A stretch of DNA of 64,000 bases from Nocardioides aromaticivorans (GCF_013408525.1 NZ_JACBZM010000001.1:1240001-1304000); one strand, 5' to 3'; counted from the first letter of the stretch, positions 47,942-56,003 are shown. Numbers and translations are program-made. Notes: a model not told the origin generated them from the sequence alone.

Positions 47942-48364
47942 CTAGTTCCCCGCCTTCGCGGCGCTGCAGTCGGCGCACAGGCCGACCAGCTCGACGGTGT
48001 GCGCGACGTCGGTGAAGCCGTGCTCGTCGGCGACCGCGTGCGCCCACCTCTCGACCGCCGAGCCGGTGATCTCGACGGTGCGCCCGCAGGAGCGGCACAC
48101 CAGGTGGTGGTGGTGCGAGGTGCTGCAGCGGCGGTACGTCGCCTCGCCGGCCGGACTGTGCCGGACGTCGACCTCGCCGGAGTCCGCCATGGCCTGGAGG
48201 GTGCGGTAGACGGTGGCCAGGCCGACCTTCTCCCCCGACTGGCGGACGGCGTCGTGGACCTCCTGCGCGCTCTGGAAGTCGACGGACTCGCGCAGCGCCG
48301 CGGTGATCGCGATCCGCTGACGGGTCGGCCGCAGCGCGGTCGGTCGCTCGTCGGTGTCGGTCAC
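47942..48364 (-). CDS. zur: Zinc-uptake regulator (Fur family)
   Basis: 140 residues from GTG 48364, behind GAGGAGG. LRPTRQRIAITAALRE is the winged helix; SHHHHLVCRSCG and LVGLCADC are the histidine cluster and the two CxxC zinc sites. The layout fits Zur/FurB rather than iron Fur. With zinc it would repress zinc-uptake genes. A Fur-type 15-bp box lies 26 bp upstream. Confidence 0.85.
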   Translation of the reverse strand: MTDTDERPTALRPTRQRIAITAALRESVDFQSAQEVHDAVRQSGEKVGLATVYRTLQAMADSGEVDVRHSPAGEATYRRCSTSHHHHLVCRSCGRTVEITGSAVERWAHAVADEHGFTDVAHTVELVGLCADCSAAKAGN

Positions 48365-48390
48365 GCGCCCTCCTCTGGGAGCCGGAAGTT

Positions 48391-48405
48391 TGGGAATCAC
48401 TCTCA
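48391..48405. promoter_or_regulatory. Fur/Zur-type box
   Basis: TGGGAATCACTCTCA is a 7-1-7 palindrome (5 of 7 arm bases pair) resembling Zur boxes such as TGANAATNATTNTCA. Suggests autoregulation. Confidence 0.45.
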
Positions 48406-48547
48406 ATCTACCGCGTCGCGCACGGTCCGTCCGGGTGGTGCCCACTGGCCCGAACGAACCATCGAACCGGGGACGGGCAACCGGGGACGCAGGACCGGGC
48501 GCCGGAGTACGCTCGAGCGCGGGAGAGGGAAAGGGAGGACTCTGCCC

Positions 48548-49681
48548 ATGGGGAGCAACGACGAGTTCGGGCCGGACACGGAGACCATCCGGGCCTGGCT
48601 GGCGAAGCGCGCCACCTACGCCAAGGACGCGCGCGTCATCGCCGCACCCCGCGGCACCCTCGGCACCCTCGGCACCGACGTCCCGCGCGACCCCGGACCC
48701 TCACGCCCGACCCCCTCCCCCGTCGCCGAGGCGGAGCCCGAGGAGCAGGCGGACCCGCCCGCCGAGGTGGTCGACGCGCCTGCCGTACGCCGCCGGGCCG
48801 ACGGCCCGCGCCCCGACAGCCGCGACGCCGGCCGCTCCGTGCTCGACGCCCTCGGCGCGAGCCCGCCGAGCCCGCCCACGCCGGCCCCCTCCGCCACGCC
48901 GACCGATGCCACCGCGGCCGGCCGCTCGGTCGTCGACGCCCTCGGCACCGACCAGCCGCCGGCCCGCAAGCAGCGCCGCGACCGCGCGAAGCCGGCGACT
49001 CCCCCCGTGCCCGCTGCCCCCGAGCCGCCGCGCACCACGGTGACCCGCCCGTCGAGCACGGTCCGGGTCAGCGCTCCGGCCGCCCGGTCGTCGTACCAGC
49101 CCTCGACGCGGAGCGCGCCGACGCCGCCGCCGCGCCAGGAGCAGCCGGTGCGCCGCGGCCGCTGGACCGAGCCCGAGGAGCACCGCCAGGCGATCGAGGC
49201 CACCACCGACGTCGAGTTCCCCGTCCGCAGCGGCATCCGCAGGTTCCTCGGCTTCGTGCTCCTCGGCGCGCTGCTCGCCACCGGCGCGGCGTCGTACTTC
49301 GCCAACAAGGACCGCAGCATCGCCGCGATCGGGATCGCCGGCGTGCTGGCCTTCCTCACGCTCGTCGTGTGGGCTGTCCGGGCGAGCTGCGTGACGACGA
49401 AGCTGGCCATCCAGCGCGGTCAGCTCATCGTGACGCGGGCCGGGCACGCGCAGCGCGTCGACATCAGCGGCGGGCACACCGTGATCGCGATCGTCGGCGA
49501 GCCCGGCGACCGTCGCTGGACCGTCCTCTTCGAGCGCCCCGGCCTGCCACTGGTCGTCGTCAACGCCGGCATGGTCGACCCGCACTGGTTCACCAGCGCG
49601 CTCTACCGACTCCGCCCCGAGCTGCGTCCGGGGTGGTCCGACCCCGAGGTGTCCGACGAGTACGCCGGGGTCACGCCGTAG
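48548..49681 (+). CDS. Membrane protein of the unnamed family (member 3)
   Basis: 377 residues from ATG 48548, with GGGAGGA 8 nt upstream. The N-terminal 210 residues are Pro/Ala-rich and disordered, with two copies of AGRSV(L/V)DALG (94-103 and 124-133). Two membrane helices (about 233-251 and 257-279) precede a C-terminal domain (about 282-359) with VGEPGDRRWTVLFER and MVDPHWFTSALYRLRPEL, plus a short tail. The C-terminal half aligns with the genes at 23821 and 28389. Function unknown. The 3' end overlaps a convergent acetyltransferase gene by 11 bp. Confidence 0.8.
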   Translation: MGSNDEFGPDTETIRAWLAKRATYAKDARVIAAPRGTLGTLGTDVPRDPGPSRPTPSPVAEAEPEEQADPPAEVVDAPAVRRRADGPRPDSRDAGRSVLDALGASPPSPPTPAPSATPTDATAAGRSVVDALGTDQPPARKQRRDRAKPATPPVPAAPEPPRTTVTRPSSTVRVSAPAARSSYQPSTRSAPTPPPRQEQPVRRGRWTEPEEHRQAIEATTDVEFPVRSGIRRFLGFVLLGALLATGAASYFANKDRSIAAIGIAGVLAFLTLVVWAVRASCVTTKLAIQRGQLIVTRAGHAQRVDISGGHTVIAIVGEPGDRRWTVLFERPGLPLVVVNAGMVDPHWFTSALYRLRPELRPGWSDPEVSDEYAGVTP

Positions 49682-50201
49682 CGATCCAGTAGCGCCGCTT
49701 GCCGTTGCGCACGTCCTCGAGGACGCCGCCGTTGGCCTCGATCGTGCGCCGGGACGCGTCGTTGTCGTCCTCGCAGGTCACCAGCACGCGGTCGATGCCG
49801 AGGCGGGCGGCAGCGGCGACCGCCAGGGCCAACGCGGCCGAGGCGTGGCCGCGGCGACGGGCGGCCGGCCGGATCGAGTAGCCGATGTGGCCACCCTCCT
49901 CGAGGAGGAAGTCGTTGAGCACGTGGCGCAGGTTGAGGAAGCCGACCACCTCGTCGTCCGGCCCGCCGTCCCCGTCGGTGATCCAGAAGTACGACGACGG
50001 CACCCGGGTCCCGTCGAGGTCGCCGGGCGCGGTGAGCTCGGTCATCAGGACGAACGCGGCGCAGCCCGCCTCGGTCGGCACCGGGTCGCCCTCGAGGAAC
50101 CAGTGGCCGGAGCCGTGCATCTCCGTCGTACCGCCGAAGTCCTCGACCATGGCGGCCCAGCTCTGCCAGCGGGCGGTGTCGGGGTCCACGAGTGCCGTCA
50201 T
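49671..50201 (-). CDS. GNAT-family N-acetyltransferase
   Basis: About 176 residues from ATG 50201 (another ATG at 50210 is possible). VVGFLNLRHVLNDFLLEEGGHIGYSIRPAARRRGHASAALALAVAAA has the acetyl-CoA loop RRRGHA in the usual place, and EANGGVLEDV the C-terminal motif. Substrate unknown. It ends inside the last codons of member 3 on the other strand. Confidence 0.8.
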   Translation of the reverse strand: MTALVDPDTARWQSWAAMVEDFGGTTEMHGSGHWFLEGDPVPTEAGCAAFVLMTELTAPGDLDGTRVPSSYFWITDGDGGPDDEVVGFLNLRHVLNDFLLEEGGHIGYSIRPAARRRGHASAALALAVAAAARLGIDRVLVTCEDDNDASRRTIEANGGVLEDVRNGKRRYWIATA

Positions 50202-50274
50202 GGCACCCATCCCACCATCGGCCGGGCGGTCCCGGCGAACGGGATTCCGGCCCACCCAGAACAAGAACGTGTTC

Positions 50275-50280
50275 TACCCT
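50275..50280 (+). promoter_or_regulatory. -10 box of a probably leaderless thioesterase gene
   Basis: TACCCT with 7 nt to the ATG at 50288 and no Shine-Dalgarno. Confidence 0.45.
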
Positions 50281-50287
50281 GAGTGCC

Positions 50288-50923
50288 ATGAACTGGCCGT
50301 TCCCGCCTGACGAGACCCCCGACCACGTCGTCGAGCACGAGACGGCCATCTGGGGTCCGCTGGCCGAGGCGGCCCGCGAGCTCGTCGACCTGTGCGTCAT
50401 GTCGGACGTCGACCCCGAGGAGGTCGCGGCCGCGACCGCCGACGTCGAGGCCGCCGTCGCCCGCCTGCGCAAGGTACGACGCACGCAGACCCTCGGCCAG
50501 GAGCACCTGCCGGCCGGGCGTCGGCGCCCGTGGGGCAACCCCGTCATCGGGCTGCGGAACCCGATCGCTCCCCCGCTGCAGGTCCACAGCGTCCCCGAGG
50601 GCCGCTCGGAGAGCGACTTCCACTGCGGTCCCGCGTACGAGGGCCCGCCGGGGCTCGTCCACGGCGGCGTCGTGGCGCTCATCCTCGACCAGGTGCTCGG
50701 CCATGCCGTCGGCGCGAAGGGGCGCCCCGGCATGACCGGGACGCTCACGATCGTCTACCGGCAGGGCACCCCGCTCGGCGACCTGCGCGTCGAGGCGTGG
50801 GTCGAGCGCGAGGACGGGATCAAGACCTGGGCGAAGGCGCAGATGATCGGGCCCGACGGCGTCACCGCGGAGGCCGAGGGCGTGTTCATCCTGCCCCGGG
50901 CGATCCGGGAGCAGCTCGCCTGA
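50288..50923 (+). CDS. PaaI-family hotdog thioesterase
   Basis: 211 residues. The C-terminal half is a hotdog domain with GPPGLVHGGVVALILDQVLGHA, the HGG loop and catalytic Asp of PaaI-type acyl-CoA thioesterases, and TLTIVYRQGTPLG. The first 80 residues are a helical extension. It hydrolyses an acyl-CoA of unknown type. Its stop codon lies within the first of a run of palindromes. Confidence 0.8.
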   Translation: MNWPFPPDETPDHVVEHETAIWGPLAEAARELVDLCVMSDVDPEEVAAATADVEAAVARLRKVRRTQTLGQEHLPAGRRRPWGNPVIGLRNPIAPPLQVHSVPEGRSESDFHCGPAYEGPPGLVHGGVVALILDQVLGHAVGAKGRPGMTGTLTIVYRQGTPLGDLRVEAWVEREDGIKTWAKAQMIGPDGVTAEAEGVFILPRAIREQLA

Positions 50924-51030
50924 CTTGTCAGGCTGTTCCTGCACTTGTCAGGCGTTGCAACGCCTGACAAGTGCAGGAATCCCCGGTCGACCGGGGATTC
51001 ATGCAGCAGCCGCGGGTTTCGACCCCGCGG
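50918..51030. terminator. Run of palindromes between convergent genes
   Basis: GCCTGA/TCAGGC around CTTG (50918-50933); a 44-bp perfect palindrome (50936-50979); a 24-bp perfect palindrome (50977-51000); and CCGCGGG/CCCGCGG (51010-51030). CTTGTCAGGC occurs at 50924 and 50944 and inverted at 50962. Bidirectional termination is likely; the perfect 22-bp arms with no spacer are unusual. Confidence 0.75.
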
Positions 51031-51048
51031 TCACAGGCGCCCGCAGGC

Positions 51049-52536
51049 TCAGACCTTGACCCCGCGCTTGTTCTCGTCGCTGAGCCGGGCCTCCTCGGCC
51101 GCCTGCGCCTCGAGCTCGGCGCGGCGACGCTCGGCGTCGGCGTACTCACCGGGCTCGGAGACCAGGTCGGTCGCGCCACGGGCGAGCCGCTGGAGCGCGA
51201 CCCGCGCGAAGATCTGCTGCTCGGTCGAGGTCCGCTCGGAGCGGCCCTTGCCGAGGAAGGAGACGGCCCACCGGATCACCGCGGTGACCCGGTTCTTGAA
51301 GCCGGTGATGTAGAAGAGGTGGACGACGAGCCACATCAGCCAGGCGATCACGCCGGTGAGGCGGAGCTTGCCGACCATCGCCACGGCGCGGAAGCGGCTG
51401 ATGATCGCCATCGAGCCCTTGTCGAAGTACTTGAACGGCGGCTGCGCGGGCTTGCCCTTGAGGCGGCCGTCGATCTCCTTCGCGGCGTACTTGGCGCCCT
51501 GGATCGCGACCTGCGCGACACCCGGGAGGTTGTCGAGCGAGATCATGTCGCCGACGACGAAGACCTCGGGGTAGCCCGGCAGCGTCAGGTCGGGGTTGAC
51601 GCCGATCCGGCCGGCGCGGTCGAGCGGGGCGCCGGTCTGGGCGGCGAGCTGCTGGCCGAGCGGGTTGGCCTGGACGCCGGCGGCCCACACCTTGGCGACG
51701 GCCTCGATCCGCTCGGAGCTGCCGTCCTTGTACTTCACGGTCAGGCCGCGCTCGTCGACCTCGGACACCAGTGCACCGAGCATGACCTCGACGCCGAGCT
51801 TCTCCAGCTTCTCCTGGGTCCACTTGCCGAGCTTCGCGCCGAACGGCGGCAGCACCTGCGGCGCGGCGTCGACGAGGATGACGCGGGCCTGGCGGCTGCT
51901 GATGGCCCGGAAGTCGCGGGTCAGCGTGCGGTGGGCGAGCTCGGCGATCTGGCCGGCCATCTCGACACCGGTCGGGCCGGCACCGACGACCACGAAGGTC
52001 AGCAGGTGGTCGACGTTCTCACCGCGGGCCGCACCGAGCTCGGCCATCTCGAAGGCGCCGAAGATGCGGCCCCGCAGCTCGAGGGCGTCGTCGATGCTCT
52101 TCATGCCGGGGGCGAACTCGGCGAAGTGGTCGTTGCCGAAGTAGGACTGGCCGGCGCCCGCGGCGACGATGAGCGAGTCGTACGGCGTCACGAGCTCGCG
52201 TCCGAGGACGTGCGAGGTGATCTGGCGGTTCTCCAGGTCGATCGCCGTGACCTCGCCCAGCAGGACCTGGGCGTTCTTCTGGTTGGCGAGCACCTCGCGG
52301 GTCGGGGGCGCGATCTCGCCCTCGGAGAGGATGCCGGTCGCCACCTGGTAGAGCAGCGGCTGGAAGAGGTGGTGCGTCGTCTTCGCGATCATCGTGACGT
52401 CGACGTCGGCGTGGCGCAGCGCCTTGGTGCCGAACAGGCCACCGAACCCGGAGCCGATGACCACCACCTGGTGCTTGTCGGACCGGGGGACGATCACGCG
52501 GTCGGACTGCTCCGGCTGGGTGTCGCCTGCTGCCAT
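51049..52536 (-). CDS. ndh: Type II NADH dehydrogenase
   Basis: 495 residues from ATG 52536, behind AGGAGGA. VVVIGSGFGGLFGTKALRHADVDVTMIAKTTHHLFQPLLYQVATGIL binds FAD, FVVVGAGPTGVEMAGQIAEL binds NADH, and VFVVGDMI is the third flavin motif. Helices near the C-terminus (VIAWLMWLVVHLFYI) dock to the membrane. It passes electrons from NADH to quinone without proton pumping. The C-terminal tail is charged. Confidence 0.93.
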   Translation of the reverse strand: MAAGDTQPEQSDRVIVPRSDKHQVVVIGSGFGGLFGTKALRHADVDVTMIAKTTHHLFQPLLYQVATGILSEGEIAPPTREVLANQKNAQVLLGEVTAIDLENRQITSHVLGRELVTPYDSLIVAAGAGQSYFGNDHFAEFAPGMKSIDDALELRGRIFGAFEMAELGAARGENVDHLLTFVVVGAGPTGVEMAGQIAELAHRTLTRDFRAISSRQARVILVDAAPQVLPPFGAKLGKWTQEKLEKLGVEVMLGALVSEVDERGLTVKYKDGSSERIEAVAKVWAAGVQANPLGQQLAAQTGAPLDRAGRIGVNPDLTLPGYPEVFVVGDMISLDNLPGVAQVAIQGAKYAAKEIDGRLKGKPAQPPFKYFDKGSMAIISRFRAVAMVGKLRLTGVIAWLMWLVVHLFYITGFKNRVTAVIRWAVSFLGKGRSERTSTEQQIFARVALQRLARGATDLVSEPGEYADAERRRAELEAQAAEEARLSDENKRGVKV

Positions 52537-52821
52537 GACTTCCTCCTGGACGGCGTGGACGGATGTCGACGGCCGTCCACGGGGGTGCTTCGCGAGCGGC
52601 CTCGGTGCCGCTCGGTACCCATTCTCCCGCTTCCTCTCCGCGGGTCCCAACCCGCGACGACGGTCTGGTCGGTCACACTCCTTGGTGAGCCCTTCACGAC
52701 CGTCACCAAATCAGCTCGGATCTGTTGGTTTGGTTGCGAGTTCAACCGGGTATCGCACTCGGGATCAGGCCTCACCGTCGACCACCACCCCTCGGGCACT
52801 GACACCGCGAAAGGTTCCTCC
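52537..52821. promoter_or_regulatory. Divergent region of ndh and the RsbW-like gene
   Basis: A 285-bp gene-free gap. Its middle (52690-52760) is AT-richer and holds a stress-sigma-type promoter on the plus strand. The remainder shows nothing clear. Confidence 0.5.
52728..52753 (+). promoter_or_regulatory. Stress (SigB/SigF-type) promoter
   Basis: GTTTGG (52728-52733), a 14-nt spacer, then GGGTAT (52748-52753): a close match to the sigma-B consensus GTTTNN-N12-15-GGGTAT of Gram-positive bacteria. It lies 68 bp before the RsbW-like gene. Confidence 0.6.
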
Positions 52822-53802
52822 GTGCAGCACCGGCAGACCCTGGAGCTGGCCCCCGGGCCGCGCAGCGTGCACGACGCACGCCGCTGGGTCGTCGCCACCT
52901 GCCGCGAGATCGGTCGCGAGGACCTGGTCGACTGCGCCGAGCTGGCGATCTCCGAGCTGGTCACCAATGCCGTGCTGCACGGCGAACAACCCGTGCGGAT
53001 GCAGCTGAGCGGGACCGCCGAGCACCCCCGCTTCGAGGTCCACGACGGCTCCACGATCCCGCCGCAGCCGGTCACCCAGGCCGGCGGCTTCGACATCGAC
53101 GCCTTCGACCTCGACGCCTTCGACGCCCTCGACGAGGAGCAGCTCGCCGCGCTGACCACGGTCGGCCGCGGCCTCGACATCGTCGCCCGCGCCTCGGTCG
53201 TGTGGGGCGCCGAGATCGACGACGAGGGCAAGGCGGTCTGGTTCGAGCCGGCCACGGAGCTCTCCGAGACCGGTGGCACCGACATCCAGATCACCTACGC
53301 CAGCAGCCCGTTCGCGGAGGACCACACCCGCGTCGGCGAGGTCGCGGTCCAGATCAACGGCGTGCCGGTCGTCGCCTTCGGCCGCTTCCAGCGCCACTAC
53401 CGCGACCTGCGCCGCGAGATCCGGCTGCTCGCCCTCGCCCACGAGGACGACTACCCGCTGGCCAAGGTCCTCTCGGAGCACTTCGACGCGCTCGAGCGGC
53501 CGCTGCGCTCCAACATGGGCCGCGAGCAGGTCGACGAGGCCAGCGGCGAGGGCCGCAACAGCGTCGACCTGCGCCTGCGGATGCCGCGCGAGACGGCGCG
53601 CCAGATCGGCGGCCTGATCGACCTGCTCGACGCGGCCGACGAGTTCAGCCGCGCCCAGCGCCTGCTGACCGCGCCCCGCGGCGCCGAGCAGCGCGCCTTC
53701 CAGATCTGGTTCCTCGGTGAGTTCCGGCGGCAGTCGGCCGGCGCTCCCCCGGTGGCCTGGCAGGGCGGCGCCGGGTCCGGCGCCCCGTCCCGCGCACTCT
53801 GA
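52822..53802 (+). CDS. RsbW-like serine kinase (HATPase) with a long C-terminal extension
   Basis: 326 residues from GTG 52822 (AAAGG upstream). The N-terminal 130 residues form a GHKL ATPase: DCAELAISELVTNAVLHG (38-54; N box with E45 and N49), FEVHDGS and GRGLDIVA (G box). Such proteins bind or phosphorylate anti-sigma partners. The last ~190 residues (ITYASSPFAEDHTRVGEVAVQINGVPVVAFGRFQRHYRDLRREIRLL and on) match nothing I recognise. The promoter upstream is itself of the stress-sigma type, suggesting feedback. Confidence 0.75.
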   Translation: MQHRQTLELAPGPRSVHDARRWVVATCREIGREDLVDCAELAISELVTNAVLHGEQPVRMQLSGTAEHPRFEVHDGSTIPPQPVTQAGGFDIDAFDLDAFDALDEEQLAALTTVGRGLDIVARASVVWGAEIDDEGKAVWFEPATELSETGGTDIQITYASSPFAEDHTRVGEVAVQINGVPVVAFGRFQRHYRDLRREIRLLALAHEDDYPLAKVLSEHFDALERPLRSNMGREQVDEASGEGRNSVDLRLRMPRETARQIGGLIDLLDAADEFSRAQRLLTAPRGAEQRAFQIWFLGEFRRQSAGAPPVAWQGGAGSGAPSRAL

Positions 53803-53813
53803 CGCCGCGGCAC

Positions 53814-53819
53814 TAGCCT
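53814..53819 (+). promoter_or_regulatory. -10 box of probably leaderless crcB1
   Basis: TAGCCT with 6 nt to the ATG at 53826. Confidence 0.4.
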
Positions 53820-53825
53820 CGGCCC

Positions 53826-54218
53826 ATGACCCCGGGACCGCGGCACTTCCTCGCCGTGGCCGCGGGCGGAGCCTGCGGTGCCCTCGTCCGGTACGCCGCC
53901 ACGCAGGCCCAGCCCGACGGGGCCGGGTTCCCGTGGACCACCTTCGCGATCAACGTCGTCGGGTCGGCGCTGCTCGCGGGCCTGCTCCTGCTGCCGGTGG
54001 CCCGCCGCTCGCCGGTCTGGGCCGCCGCGCTCGGCCCCGGGGTGCTCGGCGGCTTCACCACGTTCTCGGCCACGTCGGAGCAGGTGCGCTCGCTGCTCGC
54101 CGACGGCCGCACTGGGCTGGCCGCGGCCTATGTCGTCGGCACCCTCGCCGCCGGGCTGGTCGCCGTGGTCGTCGTGGGTGGGCTCGCCCCGTCACTGCCG
54201 GCGGAGGACGAGCTGTGA
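53826..54218 (+). CDS. crcB: Fluoride channel subunit CrcB/Fluc (1)
   Basis: 130 residues with four membrane helices, GGACGALVRYA, INVVGSALLAG and GGFTTFSATSEQ, the Fluc signatures including the Phe-box region. Actinobacteria often carry two different CrcB genes whose products pair as a heterodimer. It overlaps the second gene by 4 bp (GTGA). Confidence 0.9.
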   Translation: MTPGPRHFLAVAAGGACGALVRYAATQAQPDGAGFPWTTFAINVVGSALLAGLLLLPVARRSPVWAAALGPGVLGGFTTFSATSEQVRSLLADGRTGLAAAYVVGTLAAGLVAVVVVGGLAPSLPAEDEL

Positions 54219-54541
54219 CGGCGCTCCTGGTCGCGCTGGGCGGCGCTCTCGGCTCGGCGCTGCGCTACGCGCTCGGCCAGCGGTACGACGACCGGTGGCA
54301 CCACGGCACCCTGGCGGCCAACACCGTGGCCAGCCTCCTGCTCGGAGCCTGCGCAGGCTGGGCCCTGCACGGCAGCGCCCTCGCGCTGATCGGCACCGGG
54401 TTCTGCGGCGGCCTGTCGACGTACTCCTCGCTGATGGTGCAGTCCCGCGACCTGGGTCCGGCGCGCGGCGCGGCGTACCTCGTCGGGACGATCGCGCTGG
54501 GCCTCGGTGCCGCCACGCTCGGATTCACCCTCGCGGGGTAG
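54215..54541 (+). CDS. crcB: Fluoride channel subunit CrcB/Fluc (2)
   Basis: 108 residues from the overlapping GTG at 54215. GGALGSALRYAL, LAANTVASLLLGA and GFCGGLSTYSSLM are the family motifs, slightly divergent from the first subunit. The tandem overlap suggests equal expression of two oppositely oriented subunits. Its stop lies in the arm of a 63-bp inverted repeat. Confidence 0.9.
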   Translation: MTALLVALGGALGSALRYALGQRYDDRWHHGTLAANTVASLLLGACAGWALHGSALALIGTGFCGGLSTYSSLMVQSRDLGPARGAAYLVGTIALGLGAATLGFTLAG

Positions 54542-54599
54542 TCCCGGGTCAAAAGCACCGAATTCCAGCGGATCTCGGTGCTTTTGACCCGGGACTACC
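54537..54599. terminator. Bidirectional hairpin with 25-bp perfect arms
   Basis: Arms 54537-54561 and 54575-54599 around a 13-nt loop. The left arm covers the crcB stop codon. AAAAG/CTTTT lies within the stem. It sits between convergent genes. Confidence 0.85.
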
Positions 54600-54607
54600 G
54601 CAGCTCG

Positions 54608-54973
54608 TCAGGCGTAGCCGAGGTCGTGGAGGCGGTCGTCGTCGATGCCGAAGTGGTGGGCGACCTCGTGGACGACGGTGATCCGGATCTCCTCGGTGAG
54701 CTCCTCGACGTCCTCGCACATGTCGAGCAACGGGCCGCGGAACAGGAAGATCCGGTCGGGCAACTGCGGGAGCAGGCCGCCCTCGCGCTCGGTCAGCGCC
54801 ACGCCGTCGTACAGGCCGAGGAGGTCGTCGGGCTCGCCCTCCGGCGGCTCGTCCTCGACGAGGACGACGACGTTGTGGACCAGCCGGGCCAGCTCCTCGG
54901 GGATTTCGTCGAGGGCGGCGTCGACGATGGCGTCGAACTCCTCGGGGCTCATCTCGACCGGCACGCGCGCCAT
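54608..54973 (-). CDS. Zincin-like metallopeptidase family protein
   Basis: 121 residues from ATG 54973. ITVVHEVAHHFGI carries the HExxH zinc motif (H102, E103, H106), with a downstream Asp (GIDDDRLHDLGY). MSPEEFDAIVDAALDEIPEEL is the usual family start. The family is widespread and mostly uncharacterised; peptidase activity is inferred. Confidence 0.8.
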   Translation of the reverse strand: MARVPVEMSPEEFDAIVDAALDEIPEELARLVHNVVVLVEDEPPEGEPDDLLGLYDGVALTEREGGLLPQLPDRIFLFRGPLLDMCEDVEELTEEIRITVVHEVAHHFGIDDDRLHDLGYA

Positions 54974-55024
54974 TCTCGCCGACCGCGCCAACGACGCGAC
55001 CCGCGCGCTGGCAGGATGCGTGCC

Positions 55025-55543
55025 ATGTCGTCCTACGAGCCGCCGGCGGAGTATCCCGGCTACCCGAACCAGCCCGGCTACGGACAACCCGCGTACGGCC
55101 AGCCCGCCTACGGACAGCAGCCCGGCTACGGGCCGCCGGCGGGCCCGTGGCAGGCCGGCGCCCAGCTGGGCCTGCCCGACGGCGTGGTCATCGCCTCCCA
55201 GGGCCGCCGGGTCGGGGCCTACTTCCTCGCGATCCCGCTCGCGCTGCTCACCTGCGGCATCGGCTACCTGGTCTGGGGCGCGATCGTGTGGGGCAGAGGC
55301 ACCAGCCCGGCGCTGCAGGTGCTCGGCATGCGGGCGTGGAAGCCGGAGCGGCGCGGCGTGGCGGGGTGGGGCGACATGGCCGCGCGCAACGGGCTCGACT
55401 GGCTGATCTCGATGATCACCTGCGGCATCTCGAGCATCGTGTCGTTCGTGATGTTCCTCAGCGACGAGCCGCTGCACCGCACGTTGGCCGACCGCGTCGG
55501 CGGCACGGTCATCGTGCACGACCCGCACCGCCGCCTCGGCTGA
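55025..55543 (+). CDS. RDD-family membrane protein with a Tyr/Gly/Pro-rich N-terminus
   Basis: 172 residues. The first 45 are a low-complexity tail with GYGQPAYGQ-type repeats; then RRVGAYFLAIPLALLTCGIGYLVWG and GLDWLISMITCGISSIVSFVMF are membrane helices of the RDD fold, with the last helix followed by RTLADRVGGTVIV. RDD proteins are thought to act in ion or small-molecule transport. Such YGQP tails are common in Actinobacteria. Confidence 0.8.
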   Translation: MSSYEPPAEYPGYPNQPGYGQPAYGQPAYGQQPGYGPPAGPWQAGAQLGLPDGVVIASQGRRVGAYFLAIPLALLTCGIGYLVWGAIVWGRGTSPALQVLGMRAWKPERRGVAGWGDMAARNGLDWLISMITCGISSIVSFVMFLSDEPLHRTLADRVGGTVIVHDPHRRLG

Positions 55544-55579
55544 GCACGGCGCCCGGCGCAGGACGGGCGAAAACGACAA

Positions 55580-55607
55580 GAACCGCTCCGGTGATCCGGA
55601 GCGGTTC
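55580..55607 (-). terminator. Terminator of the tRNA-Glu/tRNA-Asp operon
   Basis: 12-bp perfect stem (55580-55591 with 55596-55607), loop of 4, and TTTT on the minus strand (AAAA, 55570-55573). Confidence 0.8.
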
Positions 55608-55617
55608 CTCTCTTCTG

Positions 55618-55691
55618 CGACCCCGACGGGACTCGAACCCGCGGCCTCCGCCGTGACAGGGCGGCGCGCTAACCAACTGCGCTACGGGGCC
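55618..55691 (-). tRNA. tRNA-Asp (GTC)
   Basis: A 74-nt cloverleaf on the minus strand, anticodon GTC in CTGTCAC, T-loop TTCGAGT, discriminator G, as usual for tRNA-Asp. It lies 101 bp after tRNA-Glu. Confidence 0.95.
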
Positions 55692-55792
55692 AGGTTGCTC
55701 TCCGTGCAGTTTCCTGCGCGGCGAAGCGGATGGAACTCTAACCCATGGCCGTCCCCGGCTCCCAATCGGGAGCGAACCCGGCGCACGACCCG

Positions 55793-55865
55793 CACCCCCA
55801 ACCGGATTCGAACCGGCGTACCCGCCGTGAAAGGGCGGTGTCCTGGGCCGCTAGACGATGGGGGC
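55793..55865 (-). tRNA. tRNA-Glu (TTC)
   Basis: A 73-nt cloverleaf, anticodon TTC in CTTTCAC, T-loop TTCGAAT, discriminator G. Acceptor stem has G1-U72. Confidence 0.93.
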
Positions 55866-56003
55866 CCTCCGCTGCGGGACGAGGCCCGCAACGGCTCGGT
55901 CAGCATAGTGCGCGAGTCCCGGCACACGCCCATCCACACGGGCCCGCGGGACACCTGCCGTCCACGAGGTGCCGCCGCTTTCGTGACTTCCGAGTCCCTC
56001 CGG

